Shown here one piece after another: positions 25,936 through 35,119 of a DNA stretch of 64,000 nucleotides. The translations under genes were made by a program, and so were the position numbers. Every line of letters begins with the position of its first letter. The stretch's first letter is position 1. Location of the stretch: contig NZ_VLPK01000001.1 in assembly GCF_007558865.1 (NCBI RefSeq), positions 372,001 through 436,000 on the forward strand, in the 5' to 3' direction. This DNA is from Mucilaginibacter corticis. GTDB lineage: Bacteria; Bacteroidota; Bacteroidia; Sphingobacteriales; Sphingobacteriaceae. The notes beneath the pieces were generated by a model. That model was not told where the DNA came from and did not search any database. It saw only the letters and a program-made list of their open reading frames with translations.

Positions 25936-27489
25936 TTATTTAGGCCCGTAGGTTACAATCGGGATGATCATTTCTTCTAACGAGATACCTCCGTGCTGGA
26001 AGGTCTCGTTATAAAAATTAACAAAGTGGTTGTAGTTGTTCGGGTAAACAAAGTAGGTATCCTCTTTGGCAAACACAAAGCTTGAGCTTACGTGCAGGCG
26101 CGGCAGCATGGCATCATGCGGGTTACGGATATGGAACACATCCTTTGCATTAAAGTTAAGGTTGCGGCCCTGTTTGTAGCGCAGGTTGGTATTGGTGTTA
26201 CGGTCGCCAATTAGTTTGCTTGGTTTTTTAACACGGATGGTACCGTGATCGGTAGTGATGACTACGCGCACCTGTTTCTGCGCCAAAAATTTAAGCAGGT
26301 CAAACAAAGGCGAGTGTTCAAACCACGACAGCGTTAAAGAGCGGTAAGCCGCATCATCGCTTGCCAACTCGCGGATCATCTGCATATCTGTACGCGCGTG
26401 CGACAGCATATCCACAAAGTTGTAAACGATCACGTTCAGATCATTCTTCATCAGGTTGCTAACAGAATCATTCAGCGCCCGGCCTTCGTCAAGGTTCAAT
26501 ATTTTGTGGTAGGAGTGTTTGCAATCTTTACGGTAAACTCGGCTGATCTGGTCGGCAACAAAGTCCGACTCAAACAGATTCTTGCCACCTTCATCCTCGT
26601 CGTTCTGCCACATTTCAGGGTAGCGTTTCTCCATCTCTAAAGGCATCAGCCCTGAGAATATGGAATTACGTGCATACTGTGTAGCTGTCGGCAAAATACT
26701 GTAATAAGTATCCTCTTCTTCCAGTTTAAAATATTGCGATATGATAGGGTTAATAATCTTGAACTGATCATACCTTAAGTTATCTATCAGGATAAAGAAA
26801 ACCGGCGTTTTATTATCCAACTTAGGGAACACCTTTTTCTTAAACAACTGCGGCGAGCTGGTTGGCGCGTCGTCCGGGTTTTTGATCCAGTTTAAATAAT
26901 TACGTTCAACAAATTTGCAAAACTGCATATTGGCTTCGGCCTTTTGCATGGTCAAAATTTCATGCATGCCCGCATCTTCCAGTTGCTGTAGTTCAAGTTC
27001 CCAGTAGATCAGTTTTTTATATACATCAACCCATTCCTGGTGGCTCAGGTTATCATTAAGGGTGATCCCCAGGTTCCTGAAATCCTGCTGATAGGCCATG
27101 GTGGTTTTCTCGGTAACCAGGCGTTTGTTTTCAGTCAGCTTTTTAATGGTAAGCAGTATTTGCTTGGGGTGTACGGGTTTTATCAGGTAGTCGCCAATTT
27201 TTGAGCCGATGGCATCTTCCATCAAATACTCCTCCTCGTTCTTGGTGATCATCACGATAGGCACATCGTTGTTAAGATTTTTGATCTGTGCCAGCGTTTC
27301 AATACCGGTGAGGCCGGGCATATTCTCATCCAGAAAAACCAGGTCGAAATAGTTATTTTTAAATGCCTCGACAGCATCGTTACCGTTGGTAACGGTAGTT
27401 ACTTTATAGCCTTTTTCGTTTAAAAAAAGTATGTGTGGTTTTAACAGGTCAATCTCGTCATCAGCCCATAGTATAGTGGTATCCTGCAT
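25936..27489 (-). CDS. porX: PorX-like response regulator with PglZ phosphatase domain
   Basis: 517 aa. Receiver domain 1-120 with phospho-acceptor Asp54 (VFLDENMPG) and Lys104 (LIKPVHP). The remainder is an alkaline-phosphatase-like PglZ domain with metal-binding text FILIDNLRYDQ and VVITTDHG. This architecture is PorX, which in Porphyromonas and Flavobacterium regulates type IX secretion with the kinase PorY. No porY or T9SS structural gene is in the window. Confidence 0.92.
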   Translation of the reverse strand: MQDTTILWADDEIDLLKPHILFLNEKGYKVTTVTNGNDAVEAFKNNYFDLVFLDENMPGLTGIETLAQIKNLNNDVPIVMITKNEEEYLMEDAIGSKIGDYLIKPVHPKQILLTIKKLTENKRLVTEKTTMAYQQDFRNLGITLNDNLSHQEWVDVYKKLIYWELELQQLEDAGMHEILTMQKAEANMQFCKFVERNYLNWIKNPDDAPTSSPQLFKKKVFPKLDNKTPVFFILIDNLRYDQFKIINPIISQYFKLEEEDTYYSILPTATQYARNSIFSGLMPLEMEKRYPEMWQNDEDEGGKNLFESDFVADQISRVYRKDCKHSYHKILNLDEGRALNDSVSNLMKNDLNVIVYNFVDMLSHARTDMQMIRELASDDAAYRSLTLSWFEHSPLFDLLKFLAQKQVRVVITTDHGTIRVKKPSKLIGDRNTNTNLRYKQGRNLNFNAKDVFHIRNPHDAMLPRLHVSSSFVFAKEDTYFVYPNNYNHFVNFYNETFQHGGISLEEMIIPIVTYGPK

Positions 27490-27685
27490 GTTGTATCTAA
27501 TAATATCAGTAAAAAAATATCGTTCGGTAATTTAGGCTGTAACGCACAATTCAAGCCAAACATAGGCATATAACCCTAAAGCAGACTATTTGTTACACAT
27601 TATGGCACACTATTAACAAAAATTAACAAATAGAAGGTGCATTGTTTATCATAAATTAACACTTTTGCAGTGTATAAACTATAAC

Positions 27686-28909
27686 TTGAACAAAAAGAAA
27701 ATTATAAACGATCCGGTTTACGGATTTATAAGCATCCCGACTGACCTGGTGTTCGACCTGATAGAACATCCTTATTTTCAGCGGTTACGGTACATTAAAC
27801 AGTTGGGCATGACCCACCTGGTGTACCCAGGCGCGCTACATACCCGTTTTCATCATGCCCTGGGTGCCATGCACCTGATGAAAATGGCTGTTGAGACGCT
27901 GCGCATAAAAGGCCAGGACATTAGCACACACGAAGAAGAAGCCGTTACCATAGCTATTTTACTGCACGATATAGGCCACGGGCCGTTCTCGCACGCTTTA
28001 GAGCATACCATCGTTAAAGGTGTATCACATGAGGATATTTCTATCCTGTTAATGAACAAGCTGAACGAGCAATTTAACGGGCAGCTTACTACCGCTATCA
28101 GTATTTTTAAGGGGACGTATGCCCGCAAGTTTTTGCATGAACTGGTGTCAAGCCAGTTGGATATGGACCGGCTGGACTATCTTAACCGCGACAGTTTTTT
28201 TACCGGCGTGTCTGAAGGGGTGATCAGTTCAGACCGCATTATTAAGATGCTGAATGTTCGTGATGATCATATTGTTATTGAAGAAAAAGGCATCTACTCG
28301 GTAGAGAAGTTTATCATTGCCCGCAGGCTGATGTACTGGCAGGTGTACCTGCATAAAACCGTAATAGCGGCCGAGCAACTGCTGGTTAAAATACTGGAGC
28401 GCAGCCGCGAACTGGTGCTACGGGGCGAAAAACTATTTGCCACCCCGGCGCTTAACCATTTTTTAACCGAAACCATAAACCGTGAAGAGTTTATAAAAGA
28501 CGGCCATTTAGATACTTTTACTAAGCTGGACGATACGGATATCCTGTCGGCAGTAAAGGTTTGGGCCGTGAGCGATGATTTTGTTTTGGCCAAGCTGTGC
28601 AGTGATTTTGTAAAACGCAAGCTGTTCCAGGTAGATATTACCGCCGAGCCGGCCAACCCAAAACACGTGGCTTATTTAAACGCTAACGCAATTGCCAAAT
28701 ACGGCATAAAAGAAAGCGAAGTGCCGTACTTTGTGTTTACAGATTCGATAAAAAACAATGCTTACCGTGTAGGCGATGGCAACATCCGCGTACTGATGAA
28801 GGATAACAGCGTTAAAGATATTGCCGCCGCCAGCGATTATTCTAACTTAGAAGCACTGGCTAAAACCATAGAGAAGAATATACTTTGTTATAGTAAAGAC
28901 CTGGTATAG
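27686..28909 (+). CDS. HD-domain phosphohydrolase (dNTPase-like)
   Basis: 407 aa using the TTG at 27686 (LNKKKIINDPVYGFISIP); another TTG at 27665 is possible and no ATG exists nearby. Metal ligands are visible in TRFHHALGAMHLM and LHDIGHGPFSHALEH, followed by DMDRLDYLNRDSFFTGV. This resembles the Bacteroidota SamHD1/Dgt-like family often placed just ahead of lpxD. Its TAG stop is the first triplet of a 33-bp inverted repeat. Confidence 0.88.
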   Translation: MNKKKIINDPVYGFISIPTDLVFDLIEHPYFQRLRYIKQLGMTHLVYPGALHTRFHHALGAMHLMKMAVETLRIKGQDISTHEEEAVTIAILLHDIGHGPFSHALEHTIVKGVSHEDISILLMNKLNEQFNGQLTTAISIFKGTYARKFLHELVSSQLDMDRLDYLNRDSFFTGVSEGVISSDRIIKMLNVRDDHIVIEEKGIYSVEKFIIARRLMYWQVYLHKTVIAAEQLLVKILERSRELVLRGEKLFATPALNHFLTETINREEFIKDGHLDTFTKLDDTDILSAVKVWAVSDDFVLAKLCSDFVKRKLFQVDITAEPANPKHVAYLNANAIAKYGIKESEVPYFVFTDSIKNNAYRVGDGNIRVLMKDNSVKDIAAASDYSNLEALAKTIEKNILCYSKDLV

Positions 28910-29019
28910 TGATTAGTTAATTAGTGATTAGAGGTTAGTTGGTCTGAAGATAACGCGCTGTTATTAACAAGGCCAAACCGCTAATAACTAATCTCTAATC
29001 ACTAATTAACTAATCACTA
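28907..29019. repeat. 33-bp near-perfect AT-rich inverted repeat
   Basis: Arms at 28907-28939 and 28987-29019 match with one mismatch, separated by 47 nt. The left arm starts with the TAG stop of the HD gene and reads TAGTGATTAGTTAATTAG at its start. It may act as a terminator or a 3'-end stabiliser. Confidence 0.8.
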
Positions 29020-29028
29020 AATAATTAA

Positions 29029-29036
29029 TAAATTTG
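29029..29036 (+). promoter_or_regulatory. -7-like box directly before lpxD
   Basis: TAAATTTG lies 4 nt before the lpxD ATG. If functional it would give a leaderless mRNA. No matching -33 box. Confidence 0.35.
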
Positions 29037-29040
29037 CCCG

Positions 29041-30078
29041 ATGCAATTTACCGCCGAACAAATAGCTGCACTACTAAACGGAACTGTTGAAGGTGATCCG
29101 TCTGTAGCGGTTAGTCAGCTTGCTAAAATAGAAGAGGCCGGTCCGGGCTCGCTATCTTTTTTGGCTAATCCAAAATATGAGCAGTACTTGTATGGTACCA
29201 ATGCCTCGATAGTTATTATAAATAAAGACCAGCTGCTGGCCAGCGCCGTTAAGGCAACGCTGATCCGTGTAGAAAATGCTTACAGCGCGTTTTCCGTATT
29301 GCTTGAGGCTTACAACACCATTAAGTTAGACAAAAGCGGTATCGAGCAGCCCTGCTTTATCCATCCATCGGCACAAATTGGCGAGAACGTTTATATAGGC
29401 GCTTTTGCCTACATAGGCCCCGGTGTAAAGCTTGGTGATAAAAGCAAGGTATACCCCAACACTTATATTGGCGATAACGCGGTGATCGGTAAAAACGTTA
29501 CCCTGTTTGCCGGTGTTAAAGTATATTTTGACTGCGTACTGCAGGATAATGTAATTGTACACTCGGGCGCGGTAATTGGCAGCGACGGCTTTGGCTTTGC
29601 CCCTACTACCGATGGTAACTACCAGAAAATAGCGCAGATAGGCAATGTTATTTTAGAGGAAAATGTCGAGGTAGGCTCAAACACCACGATAGACAGAGCT
29701 ACTATGGGGTCCACCATTATCCGCAAGGGCGCTAAGATCGACAACCTGGTACAGATAGCCCACAATGTTGAGGTGGGCGCCAATACAGTTATTGCCGGGC
29801 AGGCAGGCGTATCAGGCAGCACCAAAATAGGCGAAAACGTAATGATAGCCGGGCAGGTTGGTTTAGCCGGGCACTTAAGTATTGCTAACGGCACCCAGCT
29901 ATCAGCAAAAACTGGTGTAAACAGCTCTATTAAAGAAGAAGGTAAAGCATGGGGTGGTACACCTTATATGCCTTATAAAGATTACTTACGGGCACACTCA
30001 AAACTAAGGCAATTGCCCGACCTGGATAAAAAGGTATATGAGCTTGAAAAAATAATTAATGAATTGAAAAATAAGTAA
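29041..30078 (+). CDS. lpxD: UDP-3-O-acylglucosamine N-acyltransferase
   Basis: 345 aa. Third step of lipid A synthesis, acyl-ACP dependent. The N-terminal uridine-binding domain (1-100) is followed by left-handed beta-helix hexapeptide repeats (about 105-300). The catalytic His lies in LVQIAHNVEVG. The C-terminal helix ends the protein. First of three consecutive lipid A genes. Confidence 0.97.
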   Translation: MQFTAEQIAALLNGTVEGDPSVAVSQLAKIEEAGPGSLSFLANPKYEQYLYGTNASIVIINKDQLLASAVKATLIRVENAYSAFSVLLEAYNTIKLDKSGIEQPCFIHPSAQIGENVYIGAFAYIGPGVKLGDKSKVYPNTYIGDNAVIGKNVTLFAGVKVYFDCVLQDNVIVHSGAVIGSDGFGFAPTTDGNYQKIAQIGNVILEENVEVGSNTTIDRATMGSTIIRKGAKIDNLVQIAHNVEVGANTVIAGQAGVSGSTKIGENVMIAGQVGLAGHLSIANGTQLSAKTGVNSSIKEEGKAWGGTPYMPYKDYLRAHSKLRQLPDLDKKVYELEKIINELKNK

Positions 30079-30155
30079 TTAGTGATTTGTGATTAGTTAA
30101 TCAGGCGATCAGCCAAAAATGACTAATGACCCAATGACCAATGACAAAGAAATAA

Positions 30156-31568
30156 ATGAATATTAAACAAAGAACTATTAAGGCGCCCGTATCTGTTTCG
30201 GGGGCGGGTTTACACACCGGCGAGCGGGTAACCATGACATTTAACCCGGCACCTGAAAATCATGGCTACAAATTCAGAAGGGTTGATATTGACGGCAAGC
30301 CCATCATTGATGCCGATGTGGATAACGTTACCGACACATCGCGCGGTACAACCATATCGCAAAACGGTGCCAGTGTAAGCACAATAGAACACGTTTTAGC
30401 GGCTTTGGTAGGTTTAGAGATTGACAACGTGCTGATAGATATGGATGGGCCGGAAACGCCTATCATGGACGGTAGTTCTATCCAGTTTGTGGAGGCTATC
30501 CGCTCCGCGGGATTTACCGAACAGGAGGCCGACCGCGAATATTACCATATCCCATACAATATTCATTACTCGGAAACTGACCGCAAAGTAGAGATGGTGG
30601 CCATGCCGCTTGATGATGATTACCGATTTACCTGTATGGTTGATTATAACTCGCAGGTGTTGGGCAGCCAGCATGCCAGTATCTCGTCTATCACGGAGTT
30701 TGTTGATAACATTGCGTCATGCCGTACCTTTTGCTTTTTACATGAATTGGAAATGCTGTTAAAGCATGACCTGATAAAAGGCGGCGACCTGAACAATGCC
30801 ATTGTGGTGGTTGATAAAGATGTTGACGAGGAAGAATTAGCCCACCTGGCTAAACTGTTTAACCGTAAAGATATAAAAGTAGCCCCGCAAGGGATCTTAA
30901 ACAATATAGAACTGCGCCACCAAAATGAGCCGGCAAGGCATAAACTGCTGGACATGATAGGTGACCTGGCGCTGGTTGGCGTACCGCTGCGCGGACACAT
31001 TATGGCGGCAAGGCCGGGCCACGCGGCAAACGTAGCCTTCGCTAAAAAAATAAAAACGCTGATAAAAAAAGAGCGCAGCCGTAAGCACTTTAAGATCTAT
31101 GATCCTAATATGAAACCGGTTTATGATACCGTACAGATCATGGAGATATTGCCGCACCGCTACCCGATGTTAATGATAGACAAGATCCTTGAGTTAACAA
31201 AAAGCCATGTGGTTGGGTTAAAAAATGTTACCATGAACGAGGGTATCTTTATGGGCCATTTCCCGGGCGCACCGCTGTTTCCGGGTGTGCTGCAGATCGA
31301 AGCTATGGCGCAAACAGGTGGCATACTGGTTTTAAATACCGTGCCCGATCCGCAGAATTATATCACCCTGTTCCTTAAAATAGAAAATGCCCGCTTTAAA
31401 GACAAAGTAGCGCCGGGCGATACCGTAATATTCCATTGCAATTTGATTGCGCCGATACGCCGCGGCATAGCCCAGATGAAGGGTATTGGCATGGTAGGCG
31501 ACCGCGTAGTAGTAGAGGCCGAGCTAATGGCACAAATTGTTAAAAAAACAAAAACTGAAGAAGCATGA
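30156..31568 (+). CDS. lpxC/fabZ: Fused LpxC deacetylase / FabZ dehydratase
   Basis: 470 aa bifunctional protein typical of Bacteroidota. Residues 1-310: LpxC zinc deacetylase with SGAGLHTGERV, STIEHVLAALVGL (zinc His), and RHKLLDMIGDLALVG (zinc His and Asp). Residues 320-465: FabZ hotdog dehydratase with ILPHRYPMLMIDKIL (catalytic His) and GHFPGAPLFPGVLQIEAMAQ (catalytic Glu). It links lipid A deacetylation to fatty-acid elongation. Its stop overlaps the lpxA start (ATGA). Confidence 0.98.
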   Translation: MNIKQRTIKAPVSVSGAGLHTGERVTMTFNPAPENHGYKFRRVDIDGKPIIDADVDNVTDTSRGTTISQNGASVSTIEHVLAALVGLEIDNVLIDMDGPETPIMDGSSIQFVEAIRSAGFTEQEADREYYHIPYNIHYSETDRKVEMVAMPLDDDYRFTCMVDYNSQVLGSQHASISSITEFVDNIASCRTFCFLHELEMLLKHDLIKGGDLNNAIVVVDKDVDEEELAHLAKLFNRKDIKVAPQGILNNIELRHQNEPARHKLLDMIGDLALVGVPLRGHIMAARPGHAANVAFAKKIKTLIKKERSRKHFKIYDPNMKPVYDTVQIMEILPHRYPMLMIDKILELTKSHVVGLKNVTMNEGIFMGHFPGAPLFPGVLQIEAMAQTGGILVLNTVPDPQNYITLFLKIENARFKDKVAPGDTVIFHCNLIAPIRRGIAQMKGIGMVGDRVVVEAELMAQIVKKTKTEEA

Positions 31569-32350
31569 TCCAGCCTTTAGCATATATACATCCGCAGGCC
31601 AAAATAGCCGACAACGTAGTAATTGAACCATTTGTTACCATACATAAAGACGTTGAAATTGGCGAAGGCACCTGGGTAGGCTCAAACTCGGTAATTATGG
31701 ATGGTGCCCGTATCGGTAAAAACTGCCGCATTTTCCCGGGCGCAGTAGTATCCGCACCGCCACAGGACTTGAAATATAAAGGCGAACCAAGCACCGTTAC
31801 CGTTGGCGATAATACCGTTATCCGCGAATGCGTAACGCTTAACCGTGGTACCGCTTTAGATAAAAACACCACCACCATAGGCAGCAATTGCCTGCTGATG
31901 GCTTATGTACACGTAGCGCATGACTGCGTTATAGGCGATAATGTTATTGTAGCTAACTCTGTACAGCTGGCAGGCCACATTAATGTGTATGATTTTGCCT
32001 TTATAGGCGGTGGCTCACTGGTGCACCAATTTGTTGAGATTGGCGCGCATAGCATGATATCGGGCGGATCACTGGTACGTAAGGACGTGCCTCCGTTTAC
32101 AAAAGCGGGCCGCGAACCGGTATCGTATATCGGTATCAATTCGGTTGGCTTACGTCGCCGTGGTTTTTCAAATGAAACGATCAATGAGATCCAGGAGATC
32201 TACCGGATCATCTTCCTGAAAAAATATAACATGACCAAGGCGCTCGATATTATCGAAGCCGAATTTAACCCAACAATTGTACGCGACGAGATCATCAACT
32301 TTGTACAAAACTCGCAGCGTGGTATCATGAAGGGATTTGGGAATTCATAA
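31565..32350 (+). CDS. lpxA: UDP-N-acetylglucosamine acyltransferase
   Basis: 261 aa. First acylation of UDP-GlcNAc. Hexapeptide repeats run from residue 5 to about 190. The catalytic His is in the segment MAYVHVAHDCVIGD, and SVGLRRRGFSNETINEI is the usual C-terminal helix start. Four-bp overlap with lpxC/fabZ indicates coupled translation. Confidence 0.97.
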   Translation: MIQPLAYIHPQAKIADNVVIEPFVTIHKDVEIGEGTWVGSNSVIMDGARIGKNCRIFPGAVVSAPPQDLKYKGEPSTVTVGDNTVIRECVTLNRGTALDKNTTTIGSNCLLMAYVHVAHDCVIGDNVIVANSVQLAGHINVYDFAFIGGGSLVHQFVEIGAHSMISGGSLVRKDVPPFTKAGREPVSYIGINSVGLRRRGFSNETINEIQEIYRIIFLKKYNMTKALDIIEAEFNPTIVRDEIINFVQNSQRGIMKGFGNS

Positions 32351-32475
32351 TAAAAGCGGGTGGACCGCGCGATTCCCTCCCACGGGAGGGTGTAGGGAGG
32401 GGTTTATGCATTTCATTAAACCCCTCCCTGCCATATCACAAGCCAACCGCACCCCTCCCGAGGGAGGGAATTCAA
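32351..32475. repeat. GC-rich cruciform-like element after lpxA
   Basis: Nested inverted segments: ATTCCCTCCC with GGGAGGGAAT, and AGGGAGGGGTTTA with TAAACCCCTCCCT around a 10-nt loop. Same general style as the TAG-elements but a different sequence. No gene. Confidence 0.7.
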
Positions 32476-32497
32476 AAAGCCAACACCATTGAACAAA

Positions 32498-33118
32498 ATG
32501 CAAATCACCCTTGAAAACATCGGACGTCGCTTCAACCGCGACTGGATCTTCAGGGGGATTGATTATACCTTTAAATTTGGCGAAACCTATGCCATATTAG
32601 GATCTAACGGTTCGGGCAAGTCGACTTTGCTGGCAGTTTTAAATGGCAGCCTGTCGTCATCATCCGGCACGCTTACTTATTCAATTGACGATAAGCCTGT
32701 GCATGTCGAGCAGGTATTTCAATACCTAAGCCTTGCTGCCCCTTACCTGGAAGTGATCGAAGATTTTACGCTGAGTGAAATGATCGACTTCCATTTTAAA
32801 TTTAAAACCTACAAACCGGGGATAGACAAAGCAGCGCTTATAGAACTGTTGAATTTACCCGGCAACCAGAATAAACTGATCCGTTATTTTTCGTCGGGCA
32901 TGAAACAGCGCCTTAAACTGGCACTTGCTTTTTGTGCCGATACCCCCATCCTGATGCTTGACGAACCAACCTCAAATCTGGACAGCCAGGGTGTCGACTG
33001 GTATTTAAGTCTTGTAGAGCAATTTGCTAAAGACCGCTTAACCATTATCTGCTCAAACCAGGAGCATGAATATAGCTTTTCCCAGCATAGGCTAAGCATT
33101 GCTGATTATAAGTCATGA
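32498..33118 (+). CDS. ABC-type ATPase without adjacent permease
   Basis: 206 aa from the ATG at 32498 (TTG at 32489 possible). Walker A is GSNGSGKST, signature is YFSSGMKQRLKLALAF, Walker B is ILMLDEPTSNLD. The usual switch-loop His after the next strand (xxTHd) is replaced by CSNQEHE. It may work with a distant membrane partner. Overlaps the following glycosyltransferase by 4 bp. Confidence 0.88.
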   Translation: MQITLENIGRRFNRDWIFRGIDYTFKFGETYAILGSNGSGKSTLLAVLNGSLSSSSGTLTYSIDDKPVHVEQVFQYLSLAAPYLEVIEDFTLSEMIDFHFKFKTYKPGIDKAALIELLNLPGNQNKLIRYFSSGMKQRLKLALAFCADTPILMLDEPTSNLDSQGVDWYLSLVEQFAKDRLTIICSNQEHEYSFSQHRLSIADYKS

Positions 33119-34245
33119 TGCTACTTGTTTACGCCATTATAATAAGTGTAATATGGATTGGGGTAATAATCTACCTTAGCGTCGGTCTAAGCAGTATAAA
33201 ACAACTTAAAAATCAGCCTTTAGCTAACAACCAGCCACCGCTAGCCATTGTTGTAGCGGTACGCAATGAGGAAGAAGACCTGGAAAAGGCCCTGCAAAGC
33301 CTTTGCAATATCAACTATACCAACCATCGGCTTATTGTTGTAAATGACAGGTCGACCGACCGTACTGCCGAGATCTTAGCAAGATTTGATCATCCTAAAC
33401 TCACCATTATTACTATTGATACCTTGCCCGATGGATGGTTAGGTAAAAACAATGCGCTGTATCAGGGATATAAAAACAGCACCGAAGAATGGATTCTTTT
33501 TACAGATGCCGATGTTGAGTTTCACCCGGATGCCATTAGCCGGGCATTCGGCTTTGTAGAAGAACGCAACCTTGACCACCTGAGTATCATGTTTGATGCA
33601 CGGTCACGCTCAATGCTGTTAAATAGTGTGCTGCCTACGGTCATGATGATGTTGATGATGGTTATACGCCCGTGGAATGCAAAAAGGCCCCGCCGAAGCG
33701 GCACAATAGGTGTTGGCGCTTTTAACCTCATTAAACGTGCAGCTTATGAGCAGGCAGGCACGCATGTAAAGATCAGGCTACGGCCGGACGATGACCTTAA
33801 ACTGGGCCATAATATAAAACGCGCCGGCCTGCGCCAGGATGCTTTAAAAGGTAAAGATTATATCTGTTTAGAGTGGTATAAAAGCTTGGGGCAATTTGTA
33901 AACGGGCTGATGAAAAACAGCTTTTCAGTGGGCAATTATAACGTATTCAGGTCTATAGCTGATATTTTAGCCACGCTATTCCTCGTGGCATTGCCACTGC
34001 CTTTGATGTTTATTTTTGGAGATACCAATATCCGGCTAATGGCTGTATTGATATTGGTTATTCAAATTGGCTTTATGGGTATAATAACAACCAATAAGTG
34101 GTGGTGTGCGCTGATGATAAGCTTCTCGGGTTTTTTAATGGCTTATATTGTCGCCAGGTCAACATTTATTACACTAAAACAAGGCGGCATTTACTGGCGC
34201 GATAGCTTTTACTCGCTGGCGATGTTGAAAGGCGAAAAGGAATAA
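33115..34245 (+). CDS. Membrane glycosyltransferase, family GT2
   Basis: 376 aa. N-terminal TM helix, then GT-A fold text: AIVVAVRNEEEDLEKALQSL, VVNDRSTDRTAEI, LFTDADVEF (DxD-type metal site) and RPDDDLKLGHNIKRAG. Three C-terminal TM helices. Resembles the CrtQ/hopene-associated glycosyltransferases. Substrate unknown; its operon position behind lpxA hints at envelope lipids or polysaccharide. Confidence 0.85.
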   Translation: MMLLVYAIIISVIWIGVIIYLSVGLSSIKQLKNQPLANNQPPLAIVVAVRNEEEDLEKALQSLCNINYTNHRLIVVNDRSTDRTAEILARFDHPKLTIITIDTLPDGWLGKNNALYQGYKNSTEEWILFTDADVEFHPDAISRAFGFVEERNLDHLSIMFDARSRSMLLNSVLPTVMMMLMMVIRPWNAKRPRRSGTIGVGAFNLIKRAAYEQAGTHVKIRLRPDDDLKLGHNIKRAGLRQDALKGKDYICLEWYKSLGQFVNGLMKNSFSVGNYNVFRSIADILATLFLVALPLPLMFIFGDTNIRLMAVLILVIQIGFMGIITTNKWWCALMISFSGFLMAYIVARSTFITLKQGGIYWRDSFYSLAMLKGEKE

Positions 34246-34246
34246 A

Positions 34247-34732
34247 TCACCGCGGATACATTGTATTGTCGGCTAAAGCAGCAATTTTATATACCCCTTC
34301 TTCTTTTACCATCCCGACATCAAAAATTGCTTTCAACTCTTTGACCTTACCAACACTTATCGGTGCAAGGTAAGAAACAATATAATGACCCGTTTCAGTG
34401 TGGTCCTTTATAACATTTATAGTCTTTGCGCGCAAGCTGTCAGTATACAGATCACTCACGATGAAATCATGTTCTACATCCTCGCCTTTTAAATTACTGA
34501 TACGCAAATCATTGTAAAGCTTTTTAGTACAATACTTTTTCCGCACCAAATCTAACTTTGCCTGTAAAAGCATAAAATTCATTTTCTTAAAGTTGGTATA
34601 AAAGGTTTTATTATAAATGGTATAAAACTCTTTCAGCCTTTGTATAGCTTGATTATCTGCGGGGGTGTTTTGCGCGCTCGAGCTAAGCGTAACAGTTAAT
34701 AGTAAAATGAGGACAAGCAGTATTTTTTTCAT
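34247..34732 (-). CDS. Small secreted protein, DUF3828-like
   Basis: 161 aa with a clear signal peptide (cut after SSAQ). The body (LKEFYTIYNKTFYT ... LVRKKYCTKKLYNDL ... GHYIVSYLAP) resembles DUF3828 proteins, an uncharacterised periplasmic family. Convergent with the glycosyltransferase gene, 1 bp apart. Confidence 0.6.
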   Translation of the reverse strand: MKKILLVLILLLTVTLSSSAQNTPADNQAIQRLKEFYTIYNKTFYTNFKKMNFMLLQAKLDLVRKKYCTKKLYNDLRISNLKGEDVEHDFIVSDLYTDSLRAKTINVIKDHTETGHYIVSYLAPISVGKVKELKAIFDVGMVKEEGVYKIAALADNTMYPR

Positions 34733-35119
34733 GTGATAAAGGTTGATGAATTAAAAGTAGGCTTTGTAAGCTAACAATAAAAGGAATAATAAAAATCTAA
34801 TAGGTTTTGGCGGCGCTATTTTGTCAGTTTTTGGATACCCCAAAAATGACTTATAGGTCAGAAAAAGTGTACCAAACTGTACCATGAGATCGATTTGACA
34901 AAATCAAATATCTGATTGACAATAATTTACAAAACAAGGTGTACCAAAGTGTATCATTGGGACACACTCAATGTGGTACAGGCGAAATGGGCATCCGCCC
35001 CACAGATTCGGCGTCCCCGAGACACAAATATTGCACAAATGAGACAATAGCAATTAAGTAAAACAATACTTAAACTATTACCTTTAATCATTCAGTAAAC
35101 TCACCAAAAACTACTATTT
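34733..35119. promoter_or_regulatory. Regulatory-looking spacer before the alcohol dehydrogenase
   Basis: A 387-bp spacer without genes. It holds two direct copies of GTGTACCAAAsTGTAyCAT (34867-34885 and 34939-34957; 72 bp apart) and a partial GTGGTACA near 34974. These may be operator sites. The remainder is unremarkable. Confidence 0.5.
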
